Shown: positions 34,414 through 44,307, counted from the first letter of the stretch. The stretch: DNA of 64,000 nucleotides from Chryseobacterium sp. H1D6B (GCF_029892445.1 NZ_JARXVJ010000001.1:4154001-4218000); one strand, 5' to 3'. Made by a program: numbers and translations. Notes: generated by a model not told the origin, from the letters alone.

Positions 34414-35634
34414 ATGAAAAAAACATTGAGCGTAGGATTATTGTGCATCAACCTCATGATTTTCGGACAGGTTGGAATAGGCACACCCAATCCGAGAGGA
34501 GCACTGGATATTAATAAAGGAACAACTAATGATATGGGTCTGGTGCTTCCTACTAATGAAAACGTGAACAATATTATCACTCCGCAGGGCGGCAGTATTA
34601 TCGCAGGAACCATTATTTATGACAGCACTAATGACTGTATAAGACATTACAAAACAGCCAATTCCTGGAGCGGATGCTTAAGCACGGCATCTTTTGATGG
34701 AAATGGAAGTATAAACATACTGAATTGTACTGCTGCTGTTTATACCGGAACATTAGTTGTTGGAAGCGGGGCTTCAGGTGTTTCTTCCACCATCCCTTAT
34801 ACAGGAGGTAACGGAGGGTCACACAACGGACAGACCGCTGCTTCTACAGGAGTTACCGGATTGACCGCAACTTTAACCGCAGGAAGTTTTGCCAGTGGAA
34901 ACGGAAACCTTACGTATGCAATTACAGGTATTCCATTAAATTCAGGCACGGCTAATTTTGCAATTAATATCGGCGGGAAAACATGTGTACTGGCGGTACC
35001 TGTGACCCCTGCTTTTCCTTGTTCTGCTGCAGGCAGGTTTGCAGATCCTAATGACCCACGAAGTTATTTCCAATGCCTTCAGGCCGGCGGAATTTGGTAT
35101 CAGTACCATTATACCTGTCCCTCGGGAACGATTTGGAATCAGCCCACCCAGCTTTGTACGGCTGCACCCATCGGAAGTATTGGAGGTTTAAATTGCAGTT
35201 CGGCTTCTTACAAAGGTACATTAGTTGTGGGAAACACCGCTTCAAATGTTTCTGCAGCAATTCCTTACACAGGCGGTAATGGAGGCAGCCACAGCGGGCA
35301 GACTGTTGCTTCTACAGGAGTAACAGGATTAACTGCAACTTTAACCGCAGGAAGTTTTGCCGGAAGCGGAGATCTTGTCTATACCATTATAGGTAATCCC
35401 ACCAGCTCAGGCACTGCCAATTTTGCCCTAAATATCGGCGGAAAAACATGCACATTATCTGTAAATGTAGCCACCGCGTTTCCTTGTTCTACTGCAGGCA
35501 GATTTGCAGATCCTAATGACCCACGAAGTTATTTTCAATGTCTTCAGGCCGGCGGAATATGGTACCAGTACCATTATACCTGCCCTGCCGGAAACCACTG
35601 GGATCAATCTAAACAGCTGTGCACTCCAGATTGA
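34414..35634 (+). CDS. Exported protein with two duplicated CBM14-like chitin-binding modules
   Basis: This 406-residue protein has a signal peptide (1-18) and an N-terminal VGIGTPNPRGALDI segment shared with other exported proteins of the genus. Two tandem copies of a 155-residue unit follow. Each has a beta-rich Gly/Thr region (YTGTLVVGSGASG, GLTATLTAGSF, GTANFAINIGGKTC) and a six-Cys module (ADPNDPRSYFQCLQAGG, YHYTCPSGTIWNQPTQLC) with the spacing of peritrophin-A/CBM14 domains. CBM14 binds chitin and is rare in bacteria. It is likely cell-surface or secreted, perhaps for binding chitinous material. Confidence 0.78.
   Translation: MKKTLSVGLLCINLMIFGQVGIGTPNPRGALDINKGTTNDMGLVLPTNENVNNIITPQGGSIIAGTIIYDSTNDCIRHYKTANSWSGCLSTASFDGNGSINILNCTAAVYTGTLVVGSGASGVSSTIPYTGGNGGSHNGQTAASTGVTGLTATLTAGSFASGNGNLTYAITGIPLNSGTANFAINIGGKTCVLAVPVTPAFPCSAAGRFADPNDPRSYFQCLQAGGIWYQYHYTCPSGTIWNQPTQLCTAAPIGSIGGLNCSSASYKGTLVVGNTASNVSAAIPYTGGNGGSHSGQTVASTGVTGLTATLTAGSFAGSGDLVYTIIGNPTSSGTANFALNIGGKTCTLSVNVATAFPCSTAGRFADPNDPRSYFQCLQAGGIWYQYHYTCPAGNHWDQSKQLCTPD
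34723..35190 (+). repeat. Internal duplication, unit 1 (CBM14-containing)
   Basis: 468 bp whose sequence recurs from 35191. Several stretches, such as the GRFADPNDPRSYFQCLQAGG coding segment, are nearly identical at DNA level (465 bp apart), so the duplication is recent or is homogenised. Confidence 0.8.
35191..35631 (+). repeat. Internal duplication, unit 2 (CBM14-containing)
   Basis: Second copy of the 34723 unit, ending at the stop codon without the inter-unit linker. Confidence 0.8.
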
Positions 35635-35643
35635 TAGATATAA

Positions 35644-35777
35644 AATAAATCAGCTTTTCCATACTACTACATTTTCACTTCAATAAAACACACAACATAC
35701 TGATAATATTAAACTTATCATTAAGTAGTAGAATTGTAGTACCCTTTTTTTTACTTACTGATTATAAATTTGCAGTA
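35644..35777 (+). repeat. Promoter module, copy 2
   Basis: Aligns with 33301-33434. CTACTACA is near 35664, AGTAGTAG at 35724, TTGTAGTACCC at 35734, and the -7 element TAAATTTG at 35765-35772. It lies upstream of the 35879 gene, so this gene and the 33489 HTH operon are probably co-regulated. Confidence 0.75.
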
Positions 35778-35878
35778 ACAAATATTAAAAAAATAAAGCC
35801 GCTAAGTTTTCGGAATACGATTCTAAACACACACATGAATATCCCTCAACATTTATAAAAACTTCAAATATTTAAGAA

Positions 35879-36709
35879 ATGAAAAAAATATCAATTACAT
35901 TATTATTTTTAAGCGCCGGTCTGCTTTTCGGACAAGTAGGAATTAATACTCCTAATCCAAAAGCTATCCTGCACATCGATGGATCGAAAAACAATGAAGC
36001 GACAGGCAATATCAGTCCGGCCAATCAAGCAGACGACGTGGTCATAAGTTCAAATGGATTCATCGGCATAGGCACCAACAGCCCGGCAACAAGTATAGAT
36101 ATAAAAACAAAAGGCACTGCTGCCTCCCCAATATCCGGACTTACCATCCAGGACGGATCCCAGTATGAAAATTATGTTTTAACATCTGATGCTAACGGAC
36201 GAGGTTTATGGAAACCTATAATTTTAGGACTGACAAGAGGCGTGAACGGAGCCGGTGTCAATATCCCTTTTCAAGCAAGTTCAACGTATGTTTATACAGG
36301 ATCCTATATTGATCTTGGTCCGGGAAAATGGCTGGTATCAATTACTCAGATTGTAGCTCCGATAGGAACTAATTTGGCCGCCGCTGACTGGATGTGGTTA
36401 AGAAGTACATTTTCAGATGAGACAGGTATTGCGGTTGGTGATCTTGGTGTACGGTCCAATGACGTCAACTCTATGCCTAGATTTATGAGTACGCAGATAC
36501 AGGGCCCGACAAGTATGTCAGCTGGAAATTCAAGATACACTATGACAACTGGAAATGTGTATATAGAAAATACTTCAGGAACTACTAAAAGATATAAATA
36601 TATAGTAGGAAATGCTGTAGTAGCGGGAACTGCAACCTCTGCCACTTCTATCAATGCATATGGTGGAAACTGGTCTGAGAATTTAATTTATGCTACCCCG
36701 ACCAATTAA
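35879..36709 (+). CDS. Exported protein with VGINTPNP head and beta-rich C-terminal domain
   Basis: This 276-residue protein has a signal peptide (1-19) followed by VGINTPNPKAILHIDGS, a start shared with the 34414 and 50296 proteins. A second GIGTNSPATSIDIK repeat lies near 75. These resemble phage-tail-like 'GIGT' repeats. The C-terminal 150 residues are beta-rich (GKWLVSITQIVAPIGTNL) and may be a C1q/TNF-like jelly roll. No T9SS sorting domain is seen. It is expressed from promoter module copy 2, with a 17-bp-stem terminator behind. Confidence 0.65.
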   Translation: MKKISITLLFLSAGLLFGQVGINTPNPKAILHIDGSKNNEATGNISPANQADDVVISSNGFIGIGTNSPATSIDIKTKGTAASPISGLTIQDGSQYENYVLTSDANGRGLWKPIILGLTRGVNGAGVNIPFQASSTYVYTGSYIDLGPGKWLVSITQIVAPIGTNLAAADWMWLRSTFSDETGIAVGDLGVRSNDVNSMPRFMSTQIQGPTSMSAGNSRYTMTTGNVYIENTSGTTKRYKYIVGNAVVAGTATSATSINAYGGNWSENLIYATPTN

Positions 36710-36748
36710 AATAATTGTTCCCAATAGTATTATAAAACACAGTATGCA

Positions 36749-36785
36749 CAGTAAGCAGTATTATAGATTATAATACTGCTTACTG
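36749..36785. terminator. Terminator with 17-bp perfect stem
   Basis: CAGTAAGCAGTATTATA and its exact reverse complement are separated by GAT, about 40 bp after the 35879 stop codon. Confidence 0.75.
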
Positions 36786-37031
36786 CTATTTATAACATAT
36801 TCTAAATTCAGACATCTCAGCCTTCTACATTTTCTTTATGTCTTTTCATTACAGATTTGTCTTCTGAAACACCGCATTTCCAGTAAGAATAAGCAGATAG
36901 TTCTTATCTCGAAAATTTTTTATTTACACAGATAATTTCTTTGACAGATTAAAATTACGCAGTTAATACATCCCTTCTAGTACAGCAAATTAACATAATA
37001 AAATTTTTCTCTAGGATATGAAATATATTTT

Positions 37032-37419
37032 TACATTTGATCTATTAAATAAATAAATACACACAACATGAAAAAAATTATTTTAACTCTATTGTTGGCA
37101 GCAATGCCAACAGTTAATGTCCCGCAAGGACAAATCATCCTCAAAATTACTTATTGCCACTTTTAATGTGAAGAAAAATAAAACGAGGAATTTTCATGTG
37201 AAATTAACCTTTGTTAAGTAATGCATTATCCATTAATGATCAACTTACATGTACTAAACAGACTTATAATACATTAAAAGAACATGTGATAGAGATACAA
37301 CATGTTCCATATCATGCGATTTATCTCCTCAATGTGCTGTAATTATGTATGGTGTTGCCGCTGCTCATTGCGCTTCTTCTGGTAATAAACCAGCACAATT
37401 ATCCAATTCTGTTGACTAA
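37032..37419 (+). pseudogene. Decayed small exported Cys-rich gene
   Basis: A perfect -7 element (TACATTTG, 37032-37039) precedes ATG 37068 with a signal-like MKKIILTLLLAAMPTVN that stops at 37166. Downstream, open pieces in different frames follow (NVKKNKTRNFHVKLTFVK to about 37222, then NDQLTCTKQTYNTLKE). The last reads CDRDTTCSISCDLSPQC, then a hydrophobic VIMYGVAAAHC, and stops at 37417-37419. Together they look like one small Cys-rich exported protein broken by at least two frameshifts. I do not recognise the family. The rest of 36786-37618 shows nothing else. Confidence 0.4.
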
Positions 37420-37618
37420 TTAAAATTAAAAAAAATTAATTTCGAACTTATCTCATTATTGATTTTTTATTCTTTGTTGATTTTTAGTTTTTGTTTATCA
37501 ATCATTAAAATCAGCAAATTAAAATCAAATAACAGGCTAATCTGGCACTTGATTGTTTGTTTTCTGCCAATCATTGGGCCTATCCTTTTTTTTGCTTCAA
37601 ACTTTAATAAAAATTCTC

Positions 37619-38317
37619 ATGACTAAAGCTCTCAGATTATTTTTATTTAGTACATTTTTTTGTTCATTCTCTGTCTTTTCCCAAAATCTTGTGGTAAAAT
37701 ATAGATTTACAAAAGAAAATAACCCTATTGTGGACTATGAACTAAATATTATAAAAAAATACAGCTTATTTTATGAATCAGAATACTGCTTAAATCAATT
37801 AATTCCAAAATCAGAGCTGATAATTTTGAAAGATAAATCACCAGCCATAACTATTTTTGATAAAGCAGGAGAAATACCTGTCTCAACCAATAAGCCGAAT
37901 CAGCTTAATTGGATCATTAAAGATGAAAAAAAGACTATTGAAGGCTATAAATCTCAACGAGCAGAAGTTAATTATAAAGGTAGACAATGGGTAGCTTGGT
38001 TTACTAATGATTTACCTTTTCAAGACGGCCCTTTCATTTTCAATGGCCTGCCCGGATTAATTTTAACCGTAGAAAGTGATGAGTATAAATTTGATCTTTT
38101 AGGAATTAGTAAAGATGACAGCAAATGCTCTGCTAACATTGACCCTAAAGGAAAAGAAATTTCATACGAGAAATATGAAAGTTTATTCAATACTCTCTCT
38201 CAAAAAAATGATGCTTTATTTAATAGTCTCAATAATTTGAATTTGAATTTAGAAACAAAACTTAGCTCAATGGCTGAAAAAGAAAAAAAAATAAATACTT
38301 TGAGAGAGTTGTTATGA
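37619..38317 (+). CDS. GLPGLI-family exported protein
   Basis: ATG 37619 gives a proper signal peptide (ALRLFLFSTFFCSFSVFSQ) and 232 residues; the frame is open 66 bp further up. The central block WVAWFTNDLPFQDGPFIFNG is followed by LPGLILTVES, the signature of the GLPGLI family restricted to Bacteroidota. The protein ends in a basic coiled-coil-like segment (AEKEKKINTLRELL). It is periplasmic or outer-membrane associated; function is unknown. Confidence 0.88.
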   Translation: MTKALRLFLFSTFFCSFSVFSQNLVVKYRFTKENNPIVDYELNIIKKYSLFYESEYCLNQLIPKSELIILKDKSPAITIFDKAGEIPVSTNKPNQLNWIIKDEKKTIEGYKSQRAEVNYKGRQWVAWFTNDLPFQDGPFIFNGLPGLILTVESDEYKFDLLGISKDDSKCSANIDPKGKEISYEKYESLFNTLSQKNDALFNSLNNLNLNLETKLSSMAEKEKKINTLRELL

Positions 38318-38344
38318 TTTAATTCTAACTCCTCTTCACAACGC

Positions 38345-38372
38345 AAAAAAGACAGTTCATAAGCTGTCTTTT
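38345..38372 (+). terminator. Terminator of the GLPGLI gene
   Basis: Stem AAAAAGACAG / CTGTCTTTTT, 28 bp after the stop codon. Confidence 0.8.
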
Positions 38373-38524
38373 TACTTTTTAGTCTGCTAAAGCTTCTCCG
38401 CTGGTTTCAAAAGAAGCATCATTTTAATCTCAATAAAAAATATTTTTTAAAAAGTATACTCCTAATTACTTTACAGCTTTTATGTAAATTCGCTTATTAA
38501 TTAATTATTTGTCTGTATGTAATA

Positions 38525-41500
38525 ATGGAGATGCCCGAAGAATATATTTTACCCGATACAAATATCAGCACACTTTCTGTTTATGACCTTTTAAAGCATA
38601 CATCAAGCGCAGGCTTTATAGAAACAAAAGATTTCCGGGAGGTCTATCCTATCGCTCTGGAATACAATGCCGGAGTTTTTACTAAAACTGTTTCTGTTGT
38701 AGGTTTTCCTAATGTTTCTGTTATTCAGACAGGTTCCTCATTAATAACAGCCTGCTCTTGCGGCGCTGCCACAAATAAACTCTGTGAACATCAGGCTGAA
38801 ATTATCTACTGTATTTTAGAACATAAAAACTACCGTATTTTTTTTGACGCTGCTCTACGCCAAAAAACACTCGTGTCTGCAGCTAGAGGTTTCGGTTTAG
38901 AACATGAGCCTGATCTTGATACTTATTTTGAGTTAGAATATAAAGACGGAAAATTGAATGTACAGCCCAAAATGAAAGAACTTCTTCAAATAGATGAACA
39001 GATTTTCAAACAAGAACTTCTTCCCCAGAGGCAGTCAGTTTTAACAGAATTAGCAATACAAAACACGGATAAACGTCAGATCTTAATTCTCGGGAAACAC
39101 CGTTATTACAATCATCTGAATTTTTCATTAATGGAAGCAGATAGTACCCAGACTGGAAAAATAAAAAATCCAATTACCGCTGTTGATCCTATGCAGCTGG
39201 CCTGGAAATCAGAACAGCCGTCAGAGATTAAATTCTATACCGCCGTTGCCTCTTTTCAAAATAAATACAGTGAGGAAAATACCTCAAACGAATTAGAAGC
39301 ATTAAAGCTTATTGTTCAAAATCCCTTAGATCTGGACGTTTATTATCATGACCGGGACATTACAGAAAACATTGCTGCAAAATCCTTAATTTCTGTAGAA
39401 TTAAATGTATCAAAACCCGAAATACAGCTTACCGTTTTCAAAAAAGAACCCTTTTATGAGATTACCGGCGAGCTTCTGTTGAATGATATTTCACTTCCTT
39501 TTAAAAATGTGGTTTTACGAAATGAATATTTTGTGTATCATCAAAATACATTCAATTTAGTAGATCATCCGGATCTGCTCCGCGTAATCAAGTTTTTCAA
39601 ATCTAATAATGAAATACTGATTATTCATCAATCAAAATATGACAATTTTCTGGAGACCGTATTGTCTTCATTAGAAAAGTATATCCATATCAACTACAGC
39701 TATATCCGTACAGCAACCTCTGTAGAACTGGCAGAAAAAAATTTCCATACAGAGCAGATCATTTATTTACATCAGGAAGGTAATTTTGTATCCATTACTC
39801 CGGTCATGAAATATGGTGTTGTGGAAGTTCCAGTTTATTCAAGAAAACAGCTGTTTGATACCGATCAGAATGGAAATCAATTTCAAATAGAACGGAATAA
39901 TGAAGCAGAGGCTTATCTCACTTCCATCGTTATGAAACAGCATCCGGATTTTGAAGAACAGATAGAAGGACACGAATATTTCTATCTGCATAAAGATAAA
40001 TTCCTGGATGACAGCTGGTTTCTGGAAGCTTTTGAAATCTGGAGAAACGCAGGCATAACCCTATTAGGTTTTAATGAATTAAAAAACAACAAACTAAATC
40101 CGCATCGGGTAAAGATTAATATTCAGATTACCAGCGGTATAGACTGGTTCAATGCCGACCTTAATGTCCGCTTTGGAAAAAAGAAAGCAGCATTGAAACA
40201 GCTGCACAGGGCCATCCGCAATAAAACTAAATTCGTCCAGCTTGACGACGGCACACAGGGAATATTACCTGATGAATGGATCAGTAAAATCACTAAATAC
40301 TTTCAAGTTGGAGATATTGATGAAGATATATTGAAAATTCCTAAGATCAATTTTACAGAAATATCAAATTTATTTGAAAAAGAAGTGTTGAGTACCGAAG
40401 TGAAAACAGAAATCAATTCATATTCAGAAAAATTCTCTACACTTAAAAACATTCCTGAAATTGCTGTCCCTGACGGATTAAATGCTCATTTGAGGGATTA
40501 TCAGCTAGAAGGACTGAATTGGTTAGCTTTCCTTGACAGCTTTAATTTTGGAGGATGCCTTGCGGATGATATGGGACTCGGGAAAACCATACAGATCATT
40601 GCTTTTATTTTATATCAAAGGGAAAAACTCGGACATACCACCAATCTGATTGTTGTTCCTACTTCCCTTTTGTTCAACTGGCAGGAAGAAATTGCAAAAT
40701 TTGCTCCTTCTATGAAAGTGCTGGTACATTATGGACCGGACAGGAGAAAAAACACAGACCAGATGCATGAGCATGAGGTTGTACTGACAAGTTATGGAAT
40801 GCTGCTTTCGGATGTCCGTTTTCTGAAAACATTTCATTTCAATTATATCTTTCTGGATGAATCTCAGACCATCAAAAATCCCAATTCAGAAAAATACAAA
40901 GCTTCCCGGCTTCTTCAGTCAAGAAATAGAATCGTATTAACCGGAACTCCGGTTGAGAACAATACTTTTGATCTGTACGGACAGCTTTCTTTTGCATGCC
41001 CAGGACTGCTGGGGAGCAAACAGTATTTTAAAGATACCTATGCTATTCCGATTGATAAGTTTGAATATGGAAAGCGGGCGGCAGAACTTCAGCAGAAAAT
41101 AAAACCTTTTATGCTGCGGAGAACAAAAAAGCAGGTTGCCAAAGAACTTCCTGAGAAAACAGAAATGGTTATTTACTGTGAGATGAACGCCGAACAGCGA
41201 AAAGTCTATGACACGTATGAACGTGAATTACGGGATTTTATATCAGCCTCCACCGATGATGAAACTCTTAAAAACAGCATGCATGTTTTAACCGGGCTGA
41301 CTAAGCTCCGTCAGATCTGTAATTCTCCGGTATTACTGAAAGAAGGCCACTCGGGGGATAATTCCGTTAAAATTGAAATTTTAATGGAGCAGATCGAGAA
41401 TAAATCAAAGGAGCATAAAATTCTTGTATTCTCTCAATTTGTAGGAATGCTCGATCTTATTAAAGCTGAATTAGAGAAAAAAAACATCCAGTTTGAATAT

Positions 41501-41863
41501 CTTACGGGACAGACGAAAGACCGGGGAGCTAAAGTGAATCATTTTCAGACCAATGAAAATGTACGGGTATTTCTGATAAGTTTAAAAGCCGGAGGGGTGG
41601 GTCTCAATCTTACAGAAGCCGATTATGTATATCTGATTGATCCCTGGTGGAATCCCGCGGCCGAAAACCAAGCCATTGACAGAAGTTATAGAATCGGGCA
41701 GCAAAAGAATGTGGTGGCAGTCCGCCTGATCTGTTCAAATACTGTTGAAGAGAAAATACTGAACCTTCAGAAGAAAAAGAATAAGCTCGCCCAGGATCTG
41801 ATACGAACCGATAGTTTAAAATTACCGGGTTTAACCAAAAGTGATCTGCTGGAAATATTATAA
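38525..41863 (+). CDS. SNF2-family helicase with SWIM zinc finger
   Basis: This 1112-residue protein has a SWIM-type zinc motif at about 78-91 (CSCGAATNKLCEH) and a large uncharacterised middle. The C-terminal SNF2 ATPase, from about residue 650, has DDMGLGKTIQ (Walker A), LDESQTIKNP (motif II as DESQ instead of the usual DEAQ/DEAH), TGTPVENN (III), LISLKAGGVGLNL (V) and QAIDRSYRIGQ (VI). Bacterial members are thought to remodel protein-DNA complexes, for example RNA polymerase, using ATP. It is monocistronic. Confidence 0.92.
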   Translation: MEMPEEYILPDTNISTLSVYDLLKHTSSAGFIETKDFREVYPIALEYNAGVFTKTVSVVGFPNVSVIQTGSSLITACSCGAATNKLCEHQAEIIYCILEHKNYRIFFDAALRQKTLVSAARGFGLEHEPDLDTYFELEYKDGKLNVQPKMKELLQIDEQIFKQELLPQRQSVLTELAIQNTDKRQILILGKHRYYNHLNFSLMEADSTQTGKIKNPITAVDPMQLAWKSEQPSEIKFYTAVASFQNKYSEENTSNELEALKLIVQNPLDLDVYYHDRDITENIAAKSLISVELNVSKPEIQLTVFKKEPFYEITGELLLNDISLPFKNVVLRNEYFVYHQNTFNLVDHPDLLRVIKFFKSNNEILIIHQSKYDNFLETVLSSLEKYIHINYSYIRTATSVELAEKNFHTEQIIYLHQEGNFVSITPVMKYGVVEVPVYSRKQLFDTDQNGNQFQIERNNEAEAYLTSIVMKQHPDFEEQIEGHEYFYLHKDKFLDDSWFLEAFEIWRNAGITLLGFNELKNNKLNPHRVKINIQITSGIDWFNADLNVRFGKKKAALKQLHRAIRNKTKFVQLDDGTQGILPDEWISKITKYFQVGDIDEDILKIPKINFTEISNLFEKEVLSTEVKTEINSYSEKFSTLKNIPEIAVPDGLNAHLRDYQLEGLNWLAFLDSFNFGGCLADDMGLGKTIQIIAFILYQREKLGHTTNLIVVPTSLLFNWQEEIAKFAPSMKVLVHYGPDRRKNTDQMHEHEVVLTSYGMLLSDVRFLKTFHFNYIFLDESQTIKNPNSEKYKASRLLQSRNRIVLTGTPVENNTFDLYGQLSFACPGLLGSKQYFKDTYAIPIDKFEYGKRAAELQQKIKPFMLRRTKKQVAKELPEKTEMVIYCEMNAEQRKVYDTYERELRDFISASTDDETLKNSMHVLTGLTKLRQICNSPVLLKEGHSGDNSVKIEILMEQIENKSKEHKILVFSQFVGMLDLIKAELEKKNIQFEYLTGQTKDRGAKVNHFQTNENVRVFLISLKAGGVGLNLTEADYVYLIDPWWNPAAENQAIDRSYRIGQQKNVVAVRLICSNTVEEKILNLQKKKNKLAQDLIRTDSLKLPGLTKSDLLEIL

Positions 41864-41986
41864 TAAGAAAATACAATACATCGCTAGAATAAAATTACAA
41901 AAAGTGAATTCAAAATTGATTTTTACTGAAAACAATTCAAAAACAACAAGAGGATTCACTATATTTGATTTTTATAATTTTGAACG

Positions 41987-42901
41987 ATGAGCGATCAATT
42001 AGAAACAATACAAGATTATTACCGACGCATCAAAGAGAATAAACTTAGAATGTTTGATTCTGATGATTTTGAAATAGGCAAATCTCATTTCAATATTTCT
42101 ATGCGGAAATACTGCAGTTTCAAAAGTCCTTATAACCGCCGGGATTATTATAAAGTGAGTTTTATTATCGGTAAAGGAACGTTTCAGTATGGACAGCAGC
42201 AGTTGTATATAGACCGTCCTGCCTTGTTTTTCCCATCTCCTAACATTCCTTATTCTTGGGAGTGCGACGGGGATCTTCAGGAAGGTTATTTCTGTCTGTT
42301 CAATCAGGAATTTTTTAATGGAAATTCTGAATTCAAGTTATTTAAGAAAACATCAATTTTTAAAGAATGGAGCATGCCGATTGTTTTTTTAACAGAAGAG
42401 CAGACCCAGCTGGCCACCATTTATTTTGAGCAGATGTACAAGCTTAATAACTCTTCTTATCCCTTTCGGTGCAGCAGTATCAAAAGCCATTTAGCATCCG
42501 TATTACATCTTGCTTTAGAAAATCGTGTAGAAGACATTGATCCGCATGAACTTCCAGCCAACATCCGTTTATACCGTTTGTTTGATGAGCTTCTCAACAA
42601 ACAATTTCCGCTGGATTCTCCGGCTTACCCGTTGGCTTTAAAAACGGCATCAGACTTTGCAGAGCAACTTAATGTACATGTTAATCATTTAAATTCATCC
42701 GTGAAATCTGTAGCGAATCTTACGACAACACAGATCATCAAAGAAAGAATGTTTGAAGAATCTAAAAACCTGCTGAAATATACGAACTGGGATATTTCTG
42801 AAATTGGATATACTTTAGGATTTGACGAACCTTCTCATTTCAATAATTTCTTTAAAAAGCATGCAAATATTTCTCCTCTTAAATTTAAAAGCACTTTTTG
42901 A
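41987..42901 (+). CDS. AraC-family transcriptional regulator
   Basis: This 304-residue paralogue of the 12606 regulator has an N-terminal sensor with YNRRDYYKVSFIIGKG and a C-terminal AraC HTH (ISEIGYTLGFDEPSHFNNFF) ending SPLKFKS. A -7 element TATATTTG is at 41960-41967. The MFS exporter gene starts 85 bp downstream on the same strand, with its own TATTTTTG at 42962, and is the likely target. Confidence 0.88.
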   Translation: MSDQLETIQDYYRRIKENKLRMFDSDDFEIGKSHFNISMRKYCSFKSPYNRRDYYKVSFIIGKGTFQYGQQQLYIDRPALFFPSPNIPYSWECDGDLQEGYFCLFNQEFFNGNSEFKLFKKTSIFKEWSMPIVFLTEEQTQLATIYFEQMYKLNNSSYPFRCSSIKSHLASVLHLALENRVEDIDPHELPANIRLYRLFDELLNKQFPLDSPAYPLALKTASDFAEQLNVHVNHLNSSVKSVANLTTTQIIKERMFEESKNLLKYTNWDISEIGYTLGFDEPSHFNNFFKKHANISPLKFKSTF

Positions 42902-42986
42902 TTCTTTGAATTTTGTAATTTTTACTTTGTCTTTTAAAATTCATTCTAATGATACTTTCTCTATTTTTGTATCGTTAAAAAAATGA

Positions 42987-44198
42987 ATGAACATGTTGAG
43001 AGAAGCATCTGAAAAACGTATCAGATTAATTACCATTATGGCTTTTGTGTCTATTCCGCTGTCGGGGTTTGTCACGGATATTTATTTACCCTCCTTTCCG
43101 TCGATGGCCAAGGGGCTGCAGGTTTCAGAAAAAGACATCCAGATTACACTCACATCTTATCTGCTGAGTTATGGAATCTGCCAGTTATTTGTAGGAAATG
43201 TTCTGGATAACATAGGCCGTTACCGTCCTAAACTTCTGGCTTTGTTCTTATTGATCGTAAGCAGTCTTTTGATTACTATGACGGACAGTATTCTTTTAAT
43301 ATGCCTTCTCCGTATTCTTCAAGGAGCCGCAGTTTCGGTTCTGGTAGTGGCTACACGTGCTATTTTTGTGGATATTTATGATGCCGAAAGAGTAAAACAT
43401 TATCTCAGTTATTTCACTATTGTATGGTCGTGCGGTCCTATTTTAGCTCCGTTTCTCGGTGGTTATCTTGAAAAATTATTTAACTGGCATGCTAATTTTT
43501 ATTTTCTGGCTTTTTATGCCGGATTAATATTTCTTTTTGAATGGTTTTTCAGCGGCGAGAGTCTGCCCGAAAAGAAGAAAGTTAGCTTTTCAGAAAATAT
43601 CAAACTCTACCAGATGATGCTGAAGAACCGCATATTTATGCTGGGAATCTTTATTTTGGGATTAAGCTATTCTATTGTCATGCTATTCAATATTACAGGA
43701 CCATTCATTATTGAAAATACCTTTCATTTCACTCCGGTTGTTATTGGATACTGCACCCTGATTTTAGGATTTTCGTGGATGATCGGCGGTTTTATCGCAA
43801 AACGCAGAATCACGCTGGGTTTTAGATCCCGCATTTTACAGCCTGTTATTTTACAGCTGCTTCTTATCGCAGGTTTAATCACTGTAAGCTACTTTGCAGA
43901 AAGCCTCTTTATTACAATTCCTTTTGCCTTTTTTATCCACATCTGTTCAGGGATTTTATTTACCTCCTTTTTCACTACGAGTATGCTGTATTTCCCTAAG
44001 AATGCAGGAACAGCTGGCGGGTTAATGGGCGGACTTGTATACATCATTACCTCTCTTACCAGTTTTATTATTTCGGTGAGCGGCAGCGTGACCGGACAAA
44101 AAGACCTGGGCTGGCGCTATCTGATTATTGCCGCATTACTTTTCGGCATCATCCTCACTATGAATAAAGTATTGAAAAAAGAAAAAGCAGAGAATTGA
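42987..44198 (+). CDS. MFS multidrug efflux transporter, Bcr/CflA type
   Basis: This 403-residue protein has twelve predicted membrane segments and no signal peptide. DIYLPSFPSMAKGL in the first loop and DNIGRYRPKLLALF (motif A region) fit the drug:H+ antiporter group DHA1, Bcr/CflA subfamily. It exports drugs or metabolites across the inner membrane. The AraC gene immediately upstream suggests induced expression, in parallel with the AraC-SDR pair at 12-13 kb. Confidence 0.88.
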   Translation: MNMLREASEKRIRLITIMAFVSIPLSGFVTDIYLPSFPSMAKGLQVSEKDIQITLTSYLLSYGICQLFVGNVLDNIGRYRPKLLALFLLIVSSLLITMTDSILLICLLRILQGAAVSVLVVATRAIFVDIYDAERVKHYLSYFTIVWSCGPILAPFLGGYLEKLFNWHANFYFLAFYAGLIFLFEWFFSGESLPEKKKVSFSENIKLYQMMLKNRIFMLGIFILGLSYSIVMLFNITGPFIIENTFHFTPVVIGYCTLILGFSWMIGGFIAKRRITLGFRSRILQPVILQLLLIAGLITVSYFAESLFITIPFAFFIHICSGILFTSFFTTSMLYFPKNAGTAGGLMGGLVYIITSLTSFIISVSGSVTGQKDLGWRYLIIAALLFGIILTMNKVLKKEKAEN

Positions 44199-44211
44199 TC
44201 TCTGCTTTTTT
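44183..44211. terminator. Terminator overlapping the MFS stop codon
   Basis: Stem AAAAAGCAGAGA / TCTCTGCTTTTT; the stop codon lies in the loop. Confidence 0.85.
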
Positions 44212-44307
44212 ATTTAAATTTTAACTTCTATAACATACAATATCACGAATCGTATTGTTGATGCTTTCAATCCTCCTGTTAATACTACCCACTTCCAGTC
44301 TTACTAT

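Noticed and set aside
34414..35634. T9SS cargo
   Set aside because: The protein ends in the CBM14 module and has no sorting domain.
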